64,000 bases of DNA from JAGWBG01 sp034421095 (GTDB taxonomy: Bacteria; Chloroflexota; Dehalococcoidia; Lucifugimonadales; JAGWBF01), in contig DAOUKR010000018.1 of assembly GCA_034421095.1 (NCBI GenBank), positions 62,001 through 126,000 on the forward strand, written 5' to 3'. The translations under genes and the position numbers were made by a program. This document shows positions 59,094 to 64,000 of this stretch, one piece after another; the first letter of the stretch is position 1; each line of letters begins with the position of its first letter. Under the pieces are notes generated by a model. The model searched no databases, was not told where the DNA came from, and saw only the letters and a program-made list of their open reading frames with translations.

Positions 59094-60074
59094 TTGTCGG
59101 ATCAGAGGTTCTTTTACGGCGGCCAGGCCGTCATCGAAGGGGTGATGATAAGGGGGCGGAGCTATTACAGTCTGGCCGTCCGCCGTCTCAACGGCGACGT
59201 GCACACAATTGCCGAACCTCTGAGCCAGATTTACACGGGACGGCTCAGACGTGTGCCTTTCCTTCGGGGGGCGCTCGTCCTGCTGGAAACCCTTGTGCTG
59301 GGAGTCAAGGCGCTCAACCGCTCGGCCACCATGGCCATGGAGGACCAGGTCGGGAAGGATGAGGAGGTCCCCGGCTGGCTTATGGCCGCCTCCCTGTCCG
59401 TCGCATTTATTCTGGGCATCGGCATCTTCTTCATCATGCCCCTATTTGTGACCCGCACCTTTGAACACAGCATATCTTCGGACATAGTGAGCAACCTGAT
59501 CGAGGGAATCATAAGGCTGGTGGTGCTGGTAGCCTACATCGGGGGTATCGGACTCCTCAAGGACATAAGGCGCGTCTTCGCATATCACGGCGCTGAGCAC
59601 ATGGCGGTACACACCCACGAGGCCGGGCTGCCCCTGGAGGTAGACAACGTCAGGCGTTTCCCGACGGCCCATCCCCGCTGTGGCACCGCCTTCCTGCTGA
59701 CCGTGATGGTGGTGGCCATCCTGGTTTTTGCCTTCCTGGGAAGGTCCCCACTGTGGTGGCTGATCGTCTCCCGTATCGTGTTTATCCCGGTCATCGCTGC
59801 CGTAAGCTACGAGGTAATTCGATTCAGCGGCGCCCACCAGAACAACCCTCTAACCAGAATAACCACCTATCCCGGACTGCTCCTCCAGAGCCTCACCACA
59901 CGCCAGCCCGACGACGACCAGATAGAAGTGGCCATCCATGCCATGAAGACGGCCATAGCAGCCGACGAAGGCAGGCAGCCCGTCAGTCCAGACGAAGAGA
60001 TGGAGACTGGCCCTGACAGTGCCACAGGCCAGGTTGAGGGCGGAGGTCAGGCCGTATCGCCGCAAAACCCTTGA
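59094..60074 (+). CDS. DUF1385 membrane protein
   Basis: A 326-residue protein of the DUF1385 family, often found near rpmE and prfA. It shows YGGQAVIEGVMIRGRSYYSLAVRR at the N-terminus, two membrane helices in the middle (SVAFILGIGIFFIMPLFV; LVVLVAYIGGIGLL), the family motif YHGAEHMAVHTHEAG with conserved His residues, HPRCGTAFLLTVM, and RFSGAHQNNPLTRITTYPGLLLQSLTTR. The His/Glu residues suggest a metalloenzyme-like active site, but function is unknown. Starts at TTG after AAGGAGAGTGGGG. The C-terminal 60 residues are a low-complexity acidic tail. Confidence 0.88.
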   Translation: MSDQRFFYGGQAVIEGVMIRGRSYYSLAVRRLNGDVHTIAEPLSQIYTGRLRRVPFLRGALVLLETLVLGVKALNRSATMAMEDQVGKDEEVPGWLMAASLSVAFILGIGIFFIMPLFVTRTFEHSISSDIVSNLIEGIIRLVVLVAYIGGIGLLKDIRRVFAYHGAEHMAVHTHEAGLPLEVDNVRRFPTAHPRCGTAFLLTVMVVAILVFAFLGRSPLWWLIVSRIVFIPVIAAVSYEVIRFSGAHQNNPLTRITTYPGLLLQSLTTRQPDDDQIEVAIHAMKTAIAADEGRQPVSPDEEMETGPDSATGQVEGGGQAVSPQNP

Positions 60075-60099
60075 TGTGTGGTACTATAAAGTGGTATTA

Positions 60100-60360
60100 A
60101 TGGATATGAGGACAAGGCATCGCCGGACCCTAGAGCGTATCTTCGCAAGGCCCACACCATCCGACATCAGGTGGTCGGAAATAGAGGCCTTGATGCGAGC
60201 GGTAGATGTAGAAGTCTCAGAGAGGACAAGTTCACGGGTAGGTTTGAAGAAAGGAGAGGAACGGATTGTCCTTCACAAGCCGCATCCTAGCCCAGAGATT
60301 GGCAAAGCTGCGGTCCGAGCAATCGCCCAGTTTCTTGAGGCGATAGGAGTGACACCATGA
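60100..60360 (+). CDS. hicA: HicA-family toxin, module 1
   Basis: An 86-residue HicA-type mRNA interferase, with the conserved start RHRRTLERIFARPTPSDIRWSEIEALMRAV, VGLKKGEERIVLHKPHPSPE, and AVRAIAQFLEAIGVTP. The catalytic His of shorter HicA proteins (GSH) is not present; the nearest is VLHKPHP. It overlaps the antitoxin start as ATGA. The toxin-first order is typical. Starts are uncertain within M60100/M60106. Confidence 0.85.
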   Translation: MDMRTRHRRTLERIFARPTPSDIRWSEIEALMRAVDVEVSERTSSRVGLKKGEERIVLHKPHPSPEIGKAAVRAIAQFLEAIGVTP

Positions 60361-60698
60361 TGGAATACAAGGGTTACCTCGCCACAATTGAATACGACGA
60401 TTCGGTGGGGCTGCTTCATGGCAAGGTCGTCAATGCTGGTTCCTATCCGATAGTGACTTTTGAGGCCTCTGATGTAGAGGGGCTTAAACGCGAGTTCCAA
60501 ACATCCATTGAAGATTATTTGGCCTGGTGCAAGGAAGATGGTGTCGAGCCTCGGCGACCATTCTCAGGTAAATTGAACCTGCGATTGGGGGCAGAACTTC
60601 ATCAGCGCGTGGCTATTTCCGCTGCTCGAAACGGTATGAGTATCAATAGCTGGATAGTGGATGCACTCGAAAGAGAAGCAAGTCCTCTTCCAGACTGA
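60357..60698 (+). CDS. hicB: HicB-family antitoxin, module 1
   Basis: A 113-residue antitoxin. The N-terminal degenerate RNase H-like fold (YKGYLATIEYDDSVGLLHGKVV ... IVTFEASDVEGLKREFQTSIEDYL) neutralises HicA, and the C-terminal RHH (LNLRLGAELHQRVAISAARNGMSINSWIVDAL) binds DNA. The start overlaps the toxin stop (ATGA), coupling translation. This pair is 26 nt after the DUF1385 gene. Confidence 0.9.
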   Translation: MMEYKGYLATIEYDDSVGLLHGKVVNAGSYPIVTFEASDVEGLKREFQTSIEDYLAWCKEDGVEPRRPFSGKLNLRLGAELHQRVAISAARNGMSINSWIVDALEREASPLPD

Positions 60699-60795
60699 TT
60701 GCTGCCGTGAGCTACTAAGCGATTCAATCCAACGGCGCACGGCAGAATAATCCGCTAACCCTCTCCCACCCATAGGGCAAGCCTTGCGCCCGGAT

Positions 60796-61278
60796 TCATG
60801 CCTTCTGCGTCAGGTATTCCTTTACCAACTCAAGGGCGGCCCTCGCCGTGTCCTCACGGTTGGCGTTCCGGTCGCCGGTCCAGCGTAGCTCCCTGGTCGC
60901 CTCGTACCCGTCGCGGGCAGCCACACCAATATAGAATAGTCCGATGGGCCTGTCGGAAGAGCCTCCTCCGGGTCCGGCGACCCCGGTGGTGGACACCCCC
61001 ACGTCCGTGTCCAGGAGATGCCGGCCCTTGCGCGCCATCTCAAGGGCGGCGGCGGGACTCACCGTACCCTCCCTCTGAAGCAACTCCTCCGATATACCCA
61101 GGACTCGGGCCTTGGAGCCTCCCGTGTAGGCAATAACCCCGCCATAGAAGTATCGGGAGCTTCCCGGAACGCTGCACAGCATGGAGCCTACCAGCCCTGC
61201 AGTACACGCCTCGGCTACGGCGATAGTGAGGCCCTTATCCCTGAGCAACTGCCCTACTTCTTCCTCTATCGCTGGCAT
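60796..61278 (-). CDS. pncC: PncC/CinA C-terminal-type nicotinamide-nucleotide amidohydrolase
   Basis: A 160-residue standalone CinA C-terminal domain. It converts nicotinamide mononucleotide to nicotinate mononucleotide. Motifs: VAEACTAGLVGSMLCSVPGSSRYFYGG, VSTTGVAGPGGGSSDRPIGLFYIGVA, and a C-terminal helix. The N-terminal MoaB-like half of full CinA is absent, as in PncC/YgaD. It is flanked by the two HicAB modules and has no obvious functional link to them. Confidence 0.93.
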   Translation of the reverse strand: MPAIEEEVGQLLRDKGLTIAVAEACTAGLVGSMLCSVPGSSRYFYGGVIAYTGGSKARVLGISEELLQREGTVSPAAALEMARKGRHLLDTDVGVSTTGVAGPGGGSSDRPIGLFYIGVAARDGYEATRELRWTGDRNANREDTARAALELVKEYLTQKA

Positions 61279-61421
61279 CGTTAACTACCTTTCGCCCTCC
61301 CGTCGGGTGGTATAAATGGGGTCTTTCCAGAACTCTGGAGGGCCTGAGAGTAAAAATGGGGTGGAAATGGAGTCCTGGGAGGCCGGTGGCGATTCCGGCA
61401 ATTACCCCGCCTTAAACCCAA

Positions 61422-61757
61422 TTACCGCCACCGCGCCAAACGCTCCGATGCCAGTCTGTTCATACTGACTCCGGCCTCGGCTGCATCCAATGCAAGAGCG
61501 CGGTGAGTTTCAGGCGGAACCCTGATAGCCAGATGCCCACTGTAGCTGCGAGTGGAGAGCGGCTCAGGAACCACGTCACCATCGGCTAGTAGGTCTGCTA
61601 CAGAAAAATCCACAAGATCGCGGATGCCAGCCAATGCTTGCTCGGCAGTCTCGGCCAAGTGACTAAGGGAAGCAAACTCCGTACACAGGCCCACGAACAT
61701 TTCATCCTCGTCCGACCAAGTCACCCTGTAGATATAGCGGTCCTTCAACTCAACCAT
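61422..61757 (-). CDS. HicB-family antitoxin, module 2
   Basis: A 111-residue HicB antitoxin with the partial RNase H-like part (YIYRVTWSDEDEMFVGLCTEFASLSHLAETAEQALAGI) and an RHH DNA-binding end (HLAIRVPPETHRALALDAAEAGVSMNRLASERLA). Its ATG overlaps the HicA stop by one base (TAATG). It is in the opposite orientation to module 1, about 720 nt away. Confidence 0.9.
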   Translation of the reverse strand: MVELKDRYIYRVTWSDEDEMFVGLCTEFASLSHLAETAEQALAGIRDLVDFSVADLLADGDVVPEPLSTRSYSGHLAIRVPPETHRALALDAAEAGVSMNRLASERLARWR

Positions 61758-61993
61758 TACCTAGCCTCCAGTTTCTCTATTGCCTTCAATACTTGGCGAA
61801 CCTGATATGGCTTAGCCATGCCCCGAATGGCTTGAATGTTCACCCGTGGGTCGCCTTGCCAGGGCATCCTGTAGACCAGATGGCTACCCCGTTGCCGGGG
61901 CTCGCCGAAGTAGCGGTCACACAATCGCTTGAGGTCGTTAAACTTGACGCTCCTAGGGTCCCGTCGGATTTGGTCTAGCAGTCTTTCATACAT
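61757..61993 (-). CDS. HicA-family toxin, module 2
   Basis: A 78-residue HicA-type mRNA interferase, with VKFNDLKRLCDRYFGEP and the catalytic-His segment RGSHLVYRMPWQG, ending in AIRGMAKPYQVRQVLKAIEKLE, the dsRNA-binding-like fold. The ATG at 61993 fits the family length; an upstream ATG at 62017 is within the promoter-like region. Unlike the module 1 toxin it retains the GSH motif. Confidence 0.88.
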   Translation of the reverse strand: MYERLLDQIRRDPRSVKFNDLKRLCDRYFGEPRQRGSHLVYRMPWQGDPRVNIQAIRGMAKPYQVRQVLKAIEKLEAR

Positions 61994-62017
61994 ACATGAT
62001 AGCACTATTGATATCAT

Positions 62018-62261
62018 TTGTCAATGAGTTGCGGAGAGGGTCCGTAGCTGTAGTCGCCGGTCTGCAAATACTGTTTTGTGCCTGGAAGTGTCTGGAAAAT
62101 GTCGGCATTTTAGTTGGCATTGACCTCAATGCTTTCACTCATTCTGGCTAGATCTGAAGCGTCGACAAGTGTTATCGGTTTGCCACAGCGAATCCGCCTT
62201 CTTGTCGTCCATGGTGGATGGCATGACCCGGTGCTCACTCACCCATTATATCAGAGGCTCG
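62018..62261. other. Intergenic stretch, nothing recognised
   Basis: It lies between the divergent HicA module 2 and the membrane protein gene, 244 nt with no supported gene or repeat. Confidence 0.4.
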
Positions 62262-63455
62262 TCAACCGGCCGGCTGGGCCTGTCCTTCTTCCAACGCCGT
62301 CCAGCATGGCAAACACCCGAAGAACATGAAACTCAGACCATACCCTGCCCATAACAGGAAGTCCGGGCTGCCTCCAACGTAGTCCAACACCACTAAACAC
62401 AGGAGTGGAAAGGCCTGGACCAGGGCACTGCCTCCAAAGGTGACCATGTACCGGCAATCAACCCGATGGAATAGGATATAGAGCGAGAAGAGTAGTGCGA
62501 TTAGCCCCGTGGTAACCATTATGAACACCGGGGACAGGTCCCAAACCGATGTAAAGCCGTCCAGCTTGCCGGCTGCGTGTAGCGGGGCGAACCCCTCAGG
62601 ATCATAGAGATAGAAGGGCAGCGTGACCGCCGTCAGTGCGCCTACGGCGATAGCTGAATACGTGGCAGCCTGTCTCCAGCCGGATGTTTGGACGAGGGTC
62701 GAGAAGACAATCGGCAGGATGAATAAGTAGTTGGAACGGGAAGACAGGGCTATCCCAAGGAACAGGGCGGACGCTATTTTCATGGGGGCAGAAGTGCCTT
62801 GTTGCCCGACGGTTTTCATCAGCCACAGCATCGCCACGAACACATAGATGCCATTGGCAAGACGGTCCACTCCGGTGACCACTTGCTGCCATACCATTGG
62901 GCTCAGCACCAACATCATCAGGACCATGCCCAACGCCGACCGGCTATCCTTCAGATATGACCAAGCGACTATGAACAGCACCGCCAGCCAGAATAGGTTC
63001 TGATAGGCCGCGTGCCCGATGGCGACGAAGGGTAGGGCTAGGATTATGGCGCCAGGCATCGGGACGGGTGGGTTATCCAGGTATGTCCTCACGTAGTAGG
63101 GATAGTTTCCCCTCATCAACTCGCGGGCGGTGATGTCCAGTGCGTCATCGGCATCACTCCCCCCACTGAATGTTTGGGGGTCATTGGCTATGGGATACAC
63201 GAGCGAGAATACAACGGAGGTCACCACTAGAACTGATACTGCAACGCCTATCACCAGTCTTTTGCCAAGCTTCGGCAACACTCTTGGAAGGATGTACTTG
63301 CGGGCTATCAGGAAAAGTCCAAAGGTGGCAACCAGATAGGCAATGACCATGAAAGCGCTGGTGTACTTCATAACCACACCAACGGAGGGCAGGGCAACGC
63401 AGAGGACAAACCCGAGAGACAGGGCTAGGGTTCGATGGTTAGTAAATGTGGACAA
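62262..63455 (-). CDS. Polytopic GT-C-like membrane protein
   Basis: A 397-residue protein with about 10 membrane segments. An extracytoplasmic loop (about 92-125) contains GGSDADDALDITARELMRG, YPYYVRTYLDNPPVPMPGA, an Asp-rich/Pro-rich pattern like GT-C glycosyltransferases (mannosyl- or arabinosyl-transferases) that use polyprenol-phosphate sugars. No firm family is recognised. The start at 63455 is unsupported by a clear ribosome site. Inference only: it could work with the UbiA-type enzyme and the flippase-like gene. Confidence 0.6.
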   Translation of the reverse strand: MSTFTNHRTLALSLGFVLCVALPSVGVVMKYTSAFMVIAYLVATFGLFLIARKYILPRVLPKLGKRLVIGVAVSVLVVTSVVFSLVYPIANDPQTFSGGSDADDALDITARELMRGNYPYYVRTYLDNPPVPMPGAIILALPFVAIGHAAYQNLFWLAVLFIVAWSYLKDSRSALGMVLMMLVLSPMVWQQVVTGVDRLANGIYVFVAMLWLMKTVGQQGTSAPMKIASALFLGIALSSRSNYLFILPIVFSTLVQTSGWRQAATYSAIAVGALTAVTLPFYLYDPEGFAPLHAAGKLDGFTSVWDLSPVFIMVTTGLIALLFSLYILFHRVDCRYMVTFGGSALVQAFPLLCLVVLDYVGGSPDFLLWAGYGLSFMFFGCLPCWTALEEGQAQPAG

Positions 63456-63507
63456 TTTGTCGTCAAATGGGGCTTGAAACAGGATTCCCAGGTACCGGAA
63501 AAAGAAA

Positions 63508-63582
63508 TGGAGCGGAAGATGGGATTCGAACCCACGACCCTCTCCTTGGCAAGGAGATGCTCTACCACTGAGCCACTTCCGC
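63508..63582 (-). tRNA. tRNA-Gly (anticodon GCC), CCA encoded
   Basis: Cloverleaf with acceptor GCGGAAG/CTTCCGC, D-arm GGCTCAGTGGTAGAGC, anticodon stem around CTTGCCAA (GCC), T-arm GTGGGTTCGAATCCCA. The discriminator is U and CCA is encoded. 75 nt. Confidence 0.97.
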
Positions 63583-63612
63583 TCGCGAGTCTTGCCTGGC
63601 CATGCCGGATGG

Positions 63613-63687
<75 letters not shown>

Positions 63688-63801
63688 CGGATGGCATGGG
63701 GTATAGCCGACGCTTTGGACGCCTGTGTTGACCATATAATTGTAACCGTCCGCAGGCGGCCAGTCAACCGACACCGCCGAATCGCCAGGGCAATCGCAAA
63801 G

Positions 63802-63838
63802 CTCCCCCCTCTGGCGTGAGAGGGTTGGGGTGAGGGGA
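63802..63838. repeat. Dispersed repeat fragment
   Basis: CTCCCCCCTCTGGCGTGAGA and GGGTTGGGGTGAGGGG, half a copy of the main dispersed family. Confidence 0.75.
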
Positions 63839-63880
63839 TCCTCCGGCTTCAGACAAGGCCATAGATTCCGGCCCCTCTTC

Positions 63881-63948
63881 GTCATTCCGGCCTTGAGCCG
63901 GAATCCATACCTCCGGCTTCTGGATTCTGGCTTTCGCCAGAATGACGG
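63881..63948. repeat. Second dispersed repeat family, copy 2
   Basis: GTCATTCCGGCCTTGAGCCG, GAATCCATA and CGCCAGAATGACGG, closely matching 8052-8107 but with an intact left end, giving inverted ends GTCATTC/GAATGAC. Confidence 0.75.
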
Positions 63949-63964
63949 AACAAGAGGTGTTTTG

Positions 63965-63993
63965 TTGACGGGCCACCGGCTTCGTGATATTGT
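63965..63993 (+). promoter_or_regulatory. Promoter running out of the window
   Basis: TTGACG (63965-63970), a 17-nt spacer and TATTGT (63988-63993). It probably drives a gene beyond the right edge. Confidence 0.55.
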
Positions 63994-64000
63994 ATGGTTC

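Noticed and set aside
61996..62024. Excellent-looking promoter (TTGACA, 17 nt, TATCAT) for HicA module 2
   Set aside because: The predicted transcription start would fall inside the first codons of the HicA gene (ATG at 61993), so it cannot drive the assigned start; either it is chance or the start codon is farther inside.

Overview
The window (about 58-60% G+C by eye, cellular genes on both strands) looks like a chromosome segment of a Chloroflexota bacterium, most likely Dehalococcoidia or a SAR202-like relative. Pointers are: a stripped division cluster (rsmH-ftsA-ftsZ with no mraZ, mur, ftsL/I/Q or mraY genes), which fits a lineage lacking classical peptidoglycan; lipoproteins with long Pro/Thr linkers; several class III CoA-transferases; a flavin HpaB-type hydroxylase; an oxaloacetate decarboxylase; tandem SMP-30 lactonases; and a UGSC selenoprotein. 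The lineage is inferred from gene content, not from a phylogenetic marker search.

Layout. 1-7573: ligA, an M42-type peptidase with a NucS-like nuclease, an amidohydrolase and a MaoC-type hydratase. 8247-9841: a two-gene unit made of a UGSC selenoprotein, whose in-frame UGA splits it into two apparent ORFs, and its translationally coupled partner. 10151-12281: an orphan terminator, then an isolated pair of intact HK97-type head genes (prohead protease and major capsid protein) with no other phage genes. 12568-19405: a large membrane protein, a small protein, HpaB, and the tldD-pmbA pair. 20144-23763: rsmH-ftsA-ftsZ. 23990-33400: small-molecule metabolism (VOC protein, PIG-L deacetylase, MFS carrier, NIPSNAP, alpha/beta hydrolase, RidA, oxaloacetate decarboxylase, 2-hydroxyacid dehydrogenase, CaiB) and a tandem pair of unknown paralogues. 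33397-37351: a peptide-type ABC importer without its ATPases.

37956-38319 holds the tmRNA gene (ssrA), with encoded tag GNNNDRALALAA, next to an orphan FitA antitoxin whose toxin is reduced to its first codons. 39334-44517: a lipoprotein metallopeptidase, a double universal stress protein and two SMP-30 paralogues. 44565-48136: rpsP-khpA-rimM, preceded by a YihY membrane protein and a protein built almost wholly from fifteen 22-residue repeats. 50475-57768: pdxS-pdxT, an R3H ATPase, tmk, a second CaiB and two polyprenol/lipid membrane proteins. 57839-60074: rplU (with a long acidic tail), rpmA, rpmE and a DUF1385 gene. 60100-61993: two HicAB modules flanking a pncC/cinA-type gene. The window closes with a GT-C-like membrane protein and tRNA-Phe and tRNA-Gly.

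Intergenic regions carry at least eight copies of a dispersed palindromic repeat (CCCTCACC.../CTCTCCC...GGGAGAGG) and three copies of a second one (GGAATCCA...CCAGAATGACGG). One copy supplies the start region of pdxT. The observations most worth following are the UGSC selenoprotein with a SECIS-like hairpin, the lone capsid-protease pair, the 22-residue repeat protein beside YihY, and the acidic tail on L21.
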